DNA of 64,000 nt from Chrysoperla carnea (lineage: Eukaryota; Arthropoda; Insecta; Neuroptera; Chrysopidae), in the NCBI RefSeq assembly GCF_905475395.1, contig NC_058341.1, positions 60,209,501 through 60,273,500 of the forward strand, in the 5' to 3' direction. The translations under genes and the position numbers were made by a program. Below the pieces are notes generated by a model. The model was not told the origin of the DNA. It was given only the letters and a program-made list of their open reading frames with translations, and did not search any database. Positions 33,645-44,700 of this stretch are shown here, piece after piece (position 1 is the stretch's first letter; each line of letters opens with the position of its first letter).

Positions 33645-34791
33645 CAATAACGGTATCTGCTTTCAATACTATCTGCTTTCAAAATCCGTTCATATGCAAG
33701 CGCAAAATGTTGGGTGTGTAGGCGCACATCTTACGCAGACATTAAACTCGCCCTCTAGGTTTTCAGACTCAATGATAAGCTCACTCTTAAAATTAGAAAG
33801 TTGTTATTGATTAAATATGTAACATTTTTGTGCCTTTGAAACAAAAATTTCAAAGCATATGTCTTCTTAAAAAAGCATCCTGGGTGTCAAGAGCAGTGTA
33901 TGTTTTAAAAATCATCCAAAGGGTCAAATATTTATTTAGAGAGCATAAAAATGCGACCATCAAATGACAATGGAAGGCTCTAAAATTATATTAATAATAT
34001 ATAATATAATTTTTATTTTATTAATAATTAAAATAATATACAAATTAAAATTACGTTGCCTTTTGTAAAAAAAAATAGGCAATTTTGCGATTATTTTTAT
34101 AAATTTAAACAACAGCAGATCATTGAATTGGGCAGTTAAATTTTAGTCAGCTGAGTTTTTAAAAATGTTTTTATGATTTTGTGTCATTTTAATTTATTAT
34201 AATTTTATTAATATTTTGTGGATTATTTGAATAGTGGAATTATTTAAGTATTTTGGCCGTTTTCATTATGCCCCTGTTCATTAACTAATTAGTGTAATTT
34301 AGTGGTTTTAGGTGTGTTTATATAATTTTCCGATTTTTTTATGGTAGGTATGCACTGAATTTATTTTAGCGCTTAGTTCTTGTTAATCGTGTTGATTATA
34401 GGTATATGTTTATTTGTGATTATAATTGATTTTTAACGAAATAAAATGTTTTTACATTGCATTTAACTTCATCAAACTAATAAATAATTGTTATTAATAA
34501 TGTTAATATTAAAATAAATATGCTATTTTATTTCAAATAAATTATTATTTTATTAATATTTGTTATTTTATTTAAAAAAACTTCACTTTATTTAATTAGA
34601 AGACAAATAAATAGAAAAAAAATTATAAACTGAATAGAAATATTTCGAATAGTACCTAATTCCCGCTTTTTTTTTTTAAATAGATTACTGTAAGTGCCTT
34701 TCTCCAGGGGGCTTTTTGGACAACATTTCATGTACAGCAGTGTTGCCTATCTATTTATGTATTAAATTATAATCTGTGGATCTAAGATATT
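33645..34791. other. Gene-free AT-rich DNA
   Basis: Very A/T-rich at 34000-34640. The TIR-like TTATAATCTGTGG lies close to the right end. No exon is recognised. Confidence 0.4.
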
Positions 34792-35407
34792 GGGTGCGTT
34801 TAGCAGAAAAAAGCGCTAGGAAGCGCTTGTAATCAAAATGGCGATTGTTAAGCGGTAAGCGCTGTCAAATGGTAAATAGCTATAGACTGACATTATTGTT
34901 TATTTTAATATTACTTGAAACTAATTGCACAAAACAACTTATGAACTCTACTTCAAAACAAACAAAATAAATAAGCAAAATGGCGGATTGTGTCAGCGTA
35001 ACTGAAGTTAGCAAACATGTCCTGGCCGAAAACCATGAAGCATATAGGCAGGAGAACGATCGCTATAGAAAATATTGTCCCCGAAATATGGATAAAATAA
35101 GTGAGGCGCTGCGATCAATACGTATTATCAATAAACGGGCTGTTGTGCGCTAATTTCAAATGATATATCAATTTGTACATTATGCTAACAACAACAGCTA
35201 ACTTCACAGATACTACTTTTTGATGACAGCGCGGCTGGTGGCTTAAAAATGAACTATAAATTCTACAAATTTTTAGGGACAGGTACGCTAATGCTTTAGT
35301 ACATAGCGATCTTTCTCCTGTTCTATAACCTTCATGCCGAAAACTGTACAATTTGTTTTTCAGTGCTAGTAAGCGCTCTCAAGCGCTTTTTTCTCCCAAA
35401 CGCACCC
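34792..35407. mobile_element. PIF/Harbinger-like MITE, second copy, interrupted by a hAT MITE
   Basis: Begins GGGTGCGTTTAGCAGAAAAA and ends AAACGCACCC, flanked by ATT on both sides. It is inverted relative to 31640-31956. After removing 35034-35344 it is colinear with that copy. Confidence 0.85.
35034..35336. mobile_element. hAT-type MITE copy 3, nested, with 8-bp TSD
   Basis: Starts CATGAAGCATATAGGCAGGA and ends CTATAACCTTCATG. Target duplications CCGAAAAC lie at 35026-35033 and 35337-35344. The unoccupied site, a single CCGAAAAC between CCTGG and TGTACAG, is seen in the sibling MITE at 31640-31956 (inverted). Confidence 0.95.
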
Positions 35408-35518
35408 ATTATGTAGATGAGACGCACGCGCAATTATCTGCAGACATTTTAAAGATATGTGACAGTGAATCTTGAATAAATAAGTTTTAATACAGATAAT
35501 ATAAAATATTAAAACAAA

Positions 35519-36637
35519 ATGGCAAATAATTCATTTGCTAATACAAATAATCATTTGTTTATCAATAAAGAAAATATTAAACTTGAAAAAGAATTACATA
35601 CAGATATTAAAAATGAAAATGTTGCAATGGAAGTTGTATTAATTAAAACTGAAACACCAGAAGAAGACAGTAATGATATTGATCATGTTATCAGTGTAAA
35701 ACATGAACCTGTTCATGAAGAAAACGATGAATATTTGTACACAATTAATTATGAAAATCTTAAAGTTGAAAAAGAATTTCGTACAGATTTAATTATTAAA
35801 AACCAAACATTAGATCATAATGTTGCAATGGAAGTTGGACAAATTAAAAATGAAATATCAGAAGACAACAGTAATGATTTTAATAGTGTTATTAGTGTAG
35901 AACATGAATCTGTTCATGATAATGATAAACATTTGTACACAAATAATATTGTAACTGTTAAAAATAAAACGTTTTCATGTGATATTTGTGATAAAGTATT
36001 TAAAATTAAACGTGATCTAGTGCAACATAAAAAAATTCATAGTGAAGAAAAACCATTTTCATGTAAAATTTGTAATAAAACATTTAGTAATCAACGCAAT
36101 TTAGTTGGACATGAACGGATTCATAGTGGAGAAAAACCATTTTCTTGTGATATTTGTAATAAAACATTTAGTGATAAACGTAATTTAATTAGACATGGAC
36201 GGATTCATAGCGGAGCAAAACCCTTTTCTTGTGATATTTGTAATAAAACATTTAATCAGCAGAATAATTTAAATAATCATAAACGAATTCATAGCGGAGA
36301 AAAACCATTTTCATGTGATATTTGTAATAAAGCATTTAAAATTAAATGTAATTTAGTTCGACATAAACGAATTCATACTGGAGAAAAACCATTTTTATGT
36401 AATATTTGTAATAAAATATTTAGTGATCAACGCAATTTAGTTCATCATAAACGGATTCATAGCGGAAAAAAATCATTTTTATGTGATATTTGTAATAAAA
36501 CATTTATTTACCACCATCATTTAGTTCAACATAAACGAATTCATAGTGGAGAAAGACCATTTTCATGTGATATTTGTGATAAAACATTTAATCAAAAAGG
36601 TCATTTAGTTACACATAAACGTATTCACAGTCGATAA
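35519..36637 (+). CDS. C2H2 zinc-finger protein, eight fingers, single exon
   Basis: 372 residues; the start AAAATGG is in good Kozak context. Residues 1-150 are acidic and contain an internal duplication: (K/V)EKE-TD, N-NVAMEV---IK-E--E, SNDID-VISVKHE and a DEYLY/DKHLY block recur at about 21-75 and 82-142. Residues 152-372 are eight contiguous 28-residue fingers of the form FSCDICNKTF...L..HKRIHSGEKP. The last ends at its linker with no C-terminal extension. Likely a nuclear DNA-binding regulator. It lies 5 kb from the 17-finger gene on the opposite strand; the two have different finger sequences but similar acidic N-termini, which fits a local lineage-specific family. No KRAB, ZAD or BTB domain is seen. 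Confidence 0.93.
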   Translation: MANNSFANTNNHLFINKENIKLEKELHTDIKNENVAMEVVLIKTETPEEDSNDIDHVISVKHEPVHEENDEYLYTINYENLKVEKEFRTDLIIKNQTLDHNVAMEVGQIKNEISEDNSNDFNSVISVEHESVHDNDKHLYTNNIVTVKNKTFSCDICDKVFKIKRDLVQHKKIHSEEKPFSCKICNKTFSNQRNLVGHERIHSGEKPFSCDICNKTFSDKRNLIRHGRIHSGAKPFSCDICNKTFNQQNNLNNHKRIHSGEKPFSCDICNKAFKIKCNLVRHKRIHTGEKPFLCNICNKIFSDQRNLVHHKRIHSGKKSFLCDICNKTFIYHHHLVQHKRIHSGERPFSCDICDKTFNQKGHLVTHKRIHSR

Positions 36638-36911
36638 AAAGCAGAAACTTGATAGGACTATATTATTCATTATTATTATATTAATATCTGTGTTTTTTTG
36701 CACAATTCTGTGCAGTTTTTCACAGAAACTTGTAAAAGTGGGATAATATTACCCTGGTGGAAAAATTTTCTGCCAATAGACCTTTTTCACATTTGTTTTT
36801 CTTTTTTTAAATGAAAGTAAATGTCTTGATAAATGGGCTAATTTTTTAACCAGATTTTCTTGGAGCCATATGACCAAGAAAACAGACAATGAAAATCATT
36901 AAAATGGATAA

Positions 36912-37070
36912 CCACCCGAACCAAATTTCAGTAGAGAATTCTTAGAAGATCTACTTTTTTCGGGAGATTCATGTGGAGCAAATATAAAATATCAACATCA
37001 AACACAAATACAAAAAATACCAATAATTGTGACATGTAATAATGATCCATTTCCAAACAATGTATTACAA
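36912..37070 (+). pseudogene. Endogenous densovirus relic: NS1 helicase fragment
   Basis: A frame of about 50 codons after a stop at 36909 reads FLEDLLFSGDSCGANIKYQ and then PIIVTCNNDPF. This is the order in the SF3 helicase of parvovirus NS1, where a conserved K-Y segment precedes the beta strand ending in an invariant Asn (sensor/motif C). NS1 is the viral replication initiator helicase; here the endonuclease domain and Walker A are not visible and the frame is closed on both sides. It points towards the capsid remnant on the opposite strand, as in ambisense densovirus genomes. Confidence 0.65.
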
Positions 37071-37282
37071 ATAATTATTTTGATTTTTAAAATAAAACAA
37101 ATTGTTATACTTATACATTTATTGTAAAATAATTAATTAAATAAAAAATTAGTAAAATACAAATTTAATTTTATTTCGTATAAAAGGTTAGATTATAATC
37201 ATTTAAATAATAAGCGTTATATACGTGTCAAATATGACCGTTGGCTAATATGTAATTTTTTCCATCCATAAAATTGCATACA

Positions 37283-38940
37283 TTAAAATTTAATATTGGT
37301 ACCTTGAAAACGTAAATTCTTTTGAGATATTAAATCCGAAGAATCGCCTTTAAAATAAACTACCACATTTGAAATACGGGATCTAATTTCAGGTCCTGGT
37401 ATAGAAGTTAAAACATCACTTTCAGAATCAGTATAAGCAGTCAGAGTTGTCATTGTTTGATCTGGTGTAGCAGGGTCAATAGTTACCATTGATTCATCAC
37501 CAGTTGTTGCATCAATAACAGGAACTAGCGTACCGTGCTCTTCAGGTAATGGTTGATTTTCCTGCGTAGTATTACCATCATCTACTACGTCGGATAGTTT
37601 AAAGCATGAAGCTTATAAGAAGGAGAACGATCGCTATAGAAAATATTGTCCCCGAAATATGGATAAAATAAGTGAGGCGCTGCGACCGCTAAGTAGTATC
37701 AATAAAAGCGGGCTGTTTTGCGCTAATTTGAAATGATATATCAATTTGTACATTATGCAACTAACTTCATCTACTTGTACTCATAAACAGCCAACTTCGC
37801 AGATACTACTACTTCTTGATGACAGCGCGGCTGGTGACTTAAAAATGAACTATAAATTCTACAAATTTTCAGGGACAGGTGCGCTAATGCTTTAGTACAT
37901 AGCGATCTTTCTCCTTCTTTATAACCTTCATGGTTTAAAGCTTCAAATACAGAAGGATAATTATAATAATTAGATACATTATAACTGCCAGTATTATGGG
38001 GGCGTATTATGTACACTTTGTTGGTACATTCCTAAATTAGGATGACATTGCATAACACAATTAATATCCCATTCTATATCAATTTCAGAATCTATTTGCC
38101 AAATGGCTGTTACATTTACAAATTCTGGGGCAACACTTAAGCCATCATCTGGTGCATTAACTTGCCAAGCTAAAATACCAAAATGCACAGAAGGTTGTAA
38201 AACATTCATATGAGAAGTTTCATTCATCATTCCTTGAAGCATATCATCAATAACATATCATTATAATTTGTATATTCACGTGATCTAGCTTAAATATACA
38301 GAATTTGTTTTACTTATATCCACGGAATCATCAGTACCAGTAATTTCATAAACTGCAGTTGGTTGTATATTTAAATGAATTTTTTTTTTTAAGCTTGAAC
38401 TAAATTGTGTACCATTTTTTTATGCTTGATATAACCATTAACAGTTTTATATTCGTAATTAATAATAGGTTTTTTTACATGACCAGAAAATTTCCACATA
38501 GTTATATATTTAGACAAATCAAATGTTCCAACGTTTTTAAAATATTGTCCTGGAGGTTGAAAGATTGAAGTATACCATGGTAAAGAACGTATTACACCAA
38601 AAGTTGATGGTAAATGTACAGAATCGTTCTCCGTAGCATATAACCTATTCCAATCAGATGGTGTATGTAACTGCTTCAACAGATTCAATCTGCATAGGAC
38701 AAGTTGCTGTGCGAGATTTAATTTTATTGGCCTTAAAACCTGTCCTATTCAAACCAATGGCGTGCACTCCGAAAACAGTTTGAGTTGAATTTGTCCATGC
38801 AACATTTGTTGCATTTGTAGTAAAACAACATTGTGACCCAACAGGAGTAAATTTAACACGTACAGCAGTTACTTTTGCATTAAATGGTAAACTCTCATAT
38901 TCAGCTTTGTTGATAGCTTTGAATAGTTGAATATAGTTTT
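37283..38940 (-). pseudogene. Endogenous densovirus relic: capsid (VP) gene, interrupted
   Basis: Three open blocks on minus (about 38940-38389, 38242-37994 and, beyond a MITE, 37600-37283) resemble insect densovirus structural protein. Features are LPFNAKVTAVRVKFTPVGSQ followed by an N-T-x-QTVFGVHAIGLN block, DWNRLYATEN...PSTFGVIRSLPW, and near the C-terminus HFGILAWQVNAP with FVNVTAIWQI. The reading shifts frame at about 38690 and about 38390-38250, and a hAT MITE (37605-37932) splits the C-terminal region. The N-terminal part of VP is missing. It is a non-functional genomic fossil. The family assignment rests on remembered capsid patterns and the convergent NS1 scrap. Confidence 0.7.
37605..37932. 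mobile_element. hAT-type MITE copy 4, inside the viral capsid relic, with 8-bp TSD
   Basis: CATGAAGC...CCTTCATG ends with perfect target duplications GTTTAAAG at 37597-37604 and 37933-37940. The capsid reading resumes on both sides, so it inserted after viral integration. Confidence 0.93.
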
Positions 38941-40855
38941 TATTTCAAGAAAATATTATTTACCTTTATTAGAATAAACAGTGACTAGCATTCTATAGGT
39001 GAAAGAATTTTTAAAATCGGTTAAATAATGAACTGAAAAATGATGGTTTCACTTTTTAAAGGACCGTTTGGCTCAGAGCCTTAAATTTTTGAAAATAAAA
39101 TACAGTCCTTGTTACTTGCTGATAATTTAGCATTCAAGGGGAAAATTTTTTTAAATCGGTTAAGTAGTGAACTCAAAAGACGGTTTGTATATATTTTCAT
39201 ACCAACTTTTATCCCTTATTTCAGACATTTTGGGAATAAATTTTGAAAAATTCTTTAATGGCACCTACAGTATAAAATCGATTTCCTCTCGAAATTTTAA
39301 ACTTCTATCATTGGCGATTTAGGCTGGGCGTTGATAGTCGGGACATGGCCTTTTCCCCCTCCATACGATTTCACCTTTACAAAGGGTTTCTGATTTTATA
39401 AAATATATTAAGACACATTTTTTTTAAATCATTAAAATCGGAGCTTCTATTGATCACTTCCTAAGAATGGCTATTTCATGTATTCATTTATGCGACTAAC
39501 TATACCCTTAGAAAAAAACTAATTAATTACACGAAAACTAATCAGTCCTAAATAATAAAATTGTATTTCTAAATCTTCCCAAATGAATTAAAATAGTTTC
39601 AATGAAAAATAAATTTTGTTGTCTGGCAAGAATATGGAAGAAAATAGTTTCAATGAAAAATAAATTTTGTTGTCTGGCAAGAATATGGAAGTGTAATGAA
39701 CAAGATTTGGCTTTTCACCTTTTTTAGCTACTAAAACTACTTTGTAGTTAGTTGTACTACTTTAGTACAACTACTAAAGCTGCTGAATGGAATCCGTAGT
39801 AATCAATTAAAGAAAAATAAACATATTTACTAAATTACCAATTTTTTATTTAAAATTGCATCAAGTTTTATATAATCTTTGGAACGAAAAATAATTTGTA
39901 TTTTATTAAAATAGATAATATAATATAAAAAATTTGTAGGTATAATAGCAGACACCCTATCTTTAAATTAAAATTTTTGTATTAAGCAAAGTTTTCCCAA
40001 AAACTTGTAATTTGGAACATTGAACACTTGTAACGCTGTAATTACGCTTATCTTAAGAATAAAAATTATTTTTCTACAACTTTCCTTATTACAAAAATTT
40101 CAATTTTATTAATATTATATTCGAAAAATTCTCAAAGTTAAAAACAATTATTAATTAATCCCTATCTCGTTAATAGTATATGGGATCAAAAACTTCCGAG
40201 AACTTTTCTAGTTAAAATTTTACGTTCTATATTACAACATTATACCAAAGTTATTTAAAATTAATTAACAATTGATCACAGCCACAATGTATGTGTAAGT
40301 CCATTTATTTTTTAGTTTAAAATTTTATATTTTTTGTAATACCTATATACTTTCAAGATCTGTTGCATTCGAAAAGTGATCCATTTCTCACTAAGATTCA
40401 GTATCCAAGTAAATTAAAAAATGGTAATATTCTGGGATTTTAACGCAACGTAAAAAAATGCAACCATATTTGTTAGACTCAGCTGATATTTCATTGAATG
40501 AAAATACAAAAGATGTTTATTTGTATTTGCATACATTATAGCCTTAATATATCACTTTGATCCATTTTTTAAAAAATTTTTTGTTACAGTTGCTATTGTT
40601 TTGTTATCTAACTTTTTCAATTTTTAAACTTTTGATATAGGTATTACAGGAAATTATATGTGTAACACGTGTAAACTTAACTTTGCAAAGTACTAATATT
40701 GTATATTTTTCTAAAAATTTTATCACAATAAAATGCATTAGTAAAAAGTATTGATGAAAATGTATTTTTTAAATTAAATTAAAAATGAACGTTGTATCAC
40801 AATACTGGAATAAATATTTGGCTTTTTTTCTTTTTGTTAATAAGCACATATACAG
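38941..40855. other. Gene-free AT-rich DNA
   Basis: Contains two diverged versions of the phrase GTGAAAGAATTTTTAAAATCGGTTAAATA (about 39000 and about 39137), a 51-bp tandem duplication, and AT-rich sequence. No exon is recognised. Confidence 0.4.
39590..39691. repeat. Perfect 51-bp tandem duplication
   Basis: The unit AAAATAGTTTC...AATATGGAAG occurs twice, at 39590-39640 and 39641-39691, with no difference seen. Confidence 0.93.
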
Positions 40856-41144
40856 ACTGTTCGATTTACATCTAGGCATATAAATATCACGAGTAAGACA
40901 GAATACATGCGTTAAGCAACGTATCTAAGTGAGAGGTATTATATACCTGTGTTGACCCCCACTCTCTGCAGGCATACAACAGAAGAACTGTTGTATAGCA
41001 TAAAAGACATCGAAGCCACAATACAAGTCACTTTTTCAATTTCATATAACACTTATAATAGCTCTTACTTAGATGCATAGCTTAACGCATGTACTCTGTC
41101 ATACTCGTGATTGTTATATGCCTAGATGTAACTCGAACTATTGG
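40856..41144. mobile_element. MITE with about 85-bp terminal inverted repeats
   Basis: Left TIR: TTACATCTAGGCATATAA, ACATGCGTTAAGC, TCTAAGTGAGAG. The right TIR is the matching reverse complement ending CCTAGATGTAACTCGAACTA. The GC-richer centre (CACTCTCTGCAGGCATACAA) is non-coding. Confidence 0.75.
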
Positions 41145-41764
41145 TATACAAAAAACTAAGACATAAACATTGAATAAATTTGAAAAAAAAAAACCGATTT
41201 CTGTCTTTGCAATTTATTTGGACTAGCTTTTGAATACAACATCAATAAAGTGGCCGCCTCTATTTGTCTAAACAAAATGTACCCATTTTGCTGCGTTTTC
41301 CATTACCTTTTCGAGCTTCTTGGGCGCTATAGTTATGCTTACAACGTGGACGGTCTGTTGGCAATTTCTTTGTGTTAATTGCACTTTATATAGAAACAAA
41401 TGCGAGTCATTCCCGTTGTTATTTTCACTATAACAGTGAGCAAATGCACACTCGGCATCATATAACGTTTGATCTAGAGAGTGAACAAAGCTTAATTCCA
41501 AATTTTAGAGATGTCGTCTTTTTTTCTCCTCGTTTAGTGGTTTATGAATCGGTTGATAAATGTCAAAGTTATTCAATGTTTACATACGGACATTAAAAAA
41601 TGACACATCCTGTTAACAAAGACAATCTCTTTCTCTATCTATTAAAAGTAAATTTGTTGATTAATGGCCCATAAATGGATGCGTGATCCACGTCACATTC
41701 GTTTTGAAAAATATTTATTTAAAAATTAATAGGAACTACTTCCACTTCTTACTATTTTCATGTC

Positions 41765-44700
41765 CTAAAAACATTTACAATTAAAACTGAAAATGATTGA
41801 ATATAAAAAGAAATCATATAAATATGTTTTATTTTTATATTGTGTTTGATAATCAGTTTTTTTAATAAAATCTATTGATTTCTCCGCTAACATAATGATT
41901 GTTGAATGTACGTTTGTTGATGGCAATAATGGTATAACACTGCCATCAACAATACGTAATTTATTTGTATTAAACACTTTAAATTCATTGTTAACAACAT
42001 GGCCAATACTACATGTTCCCACAGGATGATACGTAGTTAATGTTAAATAACGTACATAACATTCTAAGTAATCAACATTATTATTATTTAAACAATCAGG
42101 TATTGTTATATTTAACAACAATGTTGCATTCAATTGTTGCATTGATTTAGTTTGTGTTAATTGTTTGATAAATGTTATACCGTTTAATAAAACTTGTACA
42201 TCAGATGGATTTGTTAAATATTTTGGATCAATTAATGGTTCTATTTTATAATTGGAACTTTTTAATTTAATATAACCGGTACTTTTTGGATGTAATAATA
42301 TTGGTAATATTGTAATTGTATTAAAATTATTAATTTTATTAAAATACGAGTACCATATATCATTTTTAATATTTAATAAATGACGTAGTTTTAGACCATG
42401 ATCCATATTAATACCCATTGGTAGAACCATAATACCAAGTTCAGGACTATTTGTACTATTTGTATTATTTAATTTTATATAACCGATAACTTCACAGGCA
42501 GGTGTTGTAAATGGTCCACCATTGTTGATATTAAATATGTATTTCAATAAGTTGATTGGTGATAATAAATCAGATAAATCGAACATTGTTTGATTTATTG
42601 ATATTAAATCAAAACCGGTTGAGATATGATCTTGTAGATTGTAGCCGACGGGTAAATCATTCCAACTGACAATACCAACCTCTTCTAAATCACTTTTCTT
42701 TCCAATACCTAAAACAATAAAAAATTGTTTAAATTACTAACAATTTTCACGTCGGTGTTTGTCCATTCAACTTACCATTTCCTGAGGAATTTTCATTAAT
42801 TTATTTTCGAAAAAAAGTTCTGGGAATATTGTGGAAAAATGATCCGCTCAAAATAATGTTTTTGTGGACTTATTCAAACGCATAAAAAAAAAAACTAAAA
42901 AAAGATAGGTTTCGGTATCTAGGCCAATAGAATAACAGAAAAAGATATGTTGTTGTCGGTTACAGGTCAGAAGTTAATTATCGCAACCCCAACACTTCTG
43001 AGACTGCGCGTTAGAAGGGTTTTAAACTAGATGCCGAAACCTTCCTTTTTTTAAATTTTTTTCGCCTTTGAATAAGTCCATTTTTGCCTTTGATTGCCTA
43101 AGAATTATTTATGTTTTGATGGAAATATATTTAGCCGTTACTTATTTAAATATGAAATGGTGGGGAGGGTTTAAACATTATTTCCAAACATATAATTAAG
43201 ATTGTTATGAGAGTAGAAGAGGGGCTCATTTTTCCTCTCACTCTGTCTCATGTAAAATGCATAGAACCAAGTATACAGGGTGTCTCTGAAAAGTCTTAAC
43301 AGCGCGTTATCACATATATAGTTCAAAATAAATCTATTTGGTTAAACTTGGCTAAACTTGAAATCGCAATTTTGAAATCGTTTTTCTTCCATAATTTTTC
43401 AAACAAAACAACTCATTTCAATCGTATAAGTAATATCAATTCATAGGCGTAGAATATGATGGTTTTATTAACTAAACTCTTTCCTAATTTTTACGCCCAT
43501 AGAAGTAAAGGATTTCTAGCATGGAATTTAGACGAAGTTAACTGTTTACTACAAAAAAATGCTTTTCATAAACATTCATTATTCTCAGGGTTGCTTTTAG
43601 AATTTGCAATTTTAACCTTTGGTAGCAGCAAAATTTGAAACAAAAATTATTTACATTTGATTCAAATACGGAGTGTGCAAGTGTTAGAACGTTGTGAAAG
43701 TGCATAGACGGTTTAGAAGGGAGTTTCAGATAAATCGACATTCCATCAGATAATTCCTTTTTGATAACACTGTGGCTGGTGCTACTTACTTTTAGTTGCT
43801 TAAAAATATCATGCCAAGTATCCGTGAGCAATTTGAGGATGGAGAGGACTATTATATTCAGCAAGATAGAGTATCTCTCCACTATCATCGTAATGTGAGA
43901 GCTTGCCACAAAGAAAATCTAGCGAAAATAGGAATTGGGCGGAGAGGTGTCATCGAATGGCCTCCGCCCTCTCCAGACCTCACGCCACAGGATATTTTTT
44001 TTTTTGTGGGGATTCATCAAAGATAAGTTTATTTTTCGAAACCGGAAACAGTCTCTCAATTTAAATCGACAATTCATAGAGAACGCAACGAAATTCCTAA
44101 TGAAATGATCACGATTCCAATGTTTGGATCAAAATGGGCATCAAATTAAATGCACTGACTAATAAATTCTACATCTGTCTTCTTTAATTTGTATTTTTAA
44201 TCTGTAATCTATAAAAATATACACTGTTTTTGTACTCACGCAAAGTGTGTATACATTTTTTTAGGACACTATATATTTTTTAGATAAAAATAAGACTTAA
44301 ACAGCATTAATTATTCATATCGGCGCTTTCTTTTTGATTTTTGTTTGAGCGATTTTGCATTTTAGGATTTTTATAAGTTTTTAAGGACAATCCGTTACTC
44401 TAGCGAAACAAAGTTATCATAATAATAGTTCGAAGTGTCCAACCATTAAAATGAACTACAACAATCTTACGACGGCCAATCTAACTTAACCTAACCTAAT
44501 CTAGACATGGAATCACCATACATACCTGATAACATTAGTATTTGTGGACTATGCACAACACCTGCAGATAATATAACTTCTTTGGCAGCATAAACTTGAT
44601 AAATCTTATTAAAATGTTCAAATTGAACTCCAGCAGCTTCATACGGTTGTGAATCCGTACTAGCATTGTTAAATAATATCTTAATAACATGTGCATTTGT

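Noticed and set aside
35115-38016. ORFs containing SLCTKALAYLSLKICRIYSSF at 35115 and 37771
   Set aside because: The same peptide arises from hAT MITE interiors in both places; not a gene.
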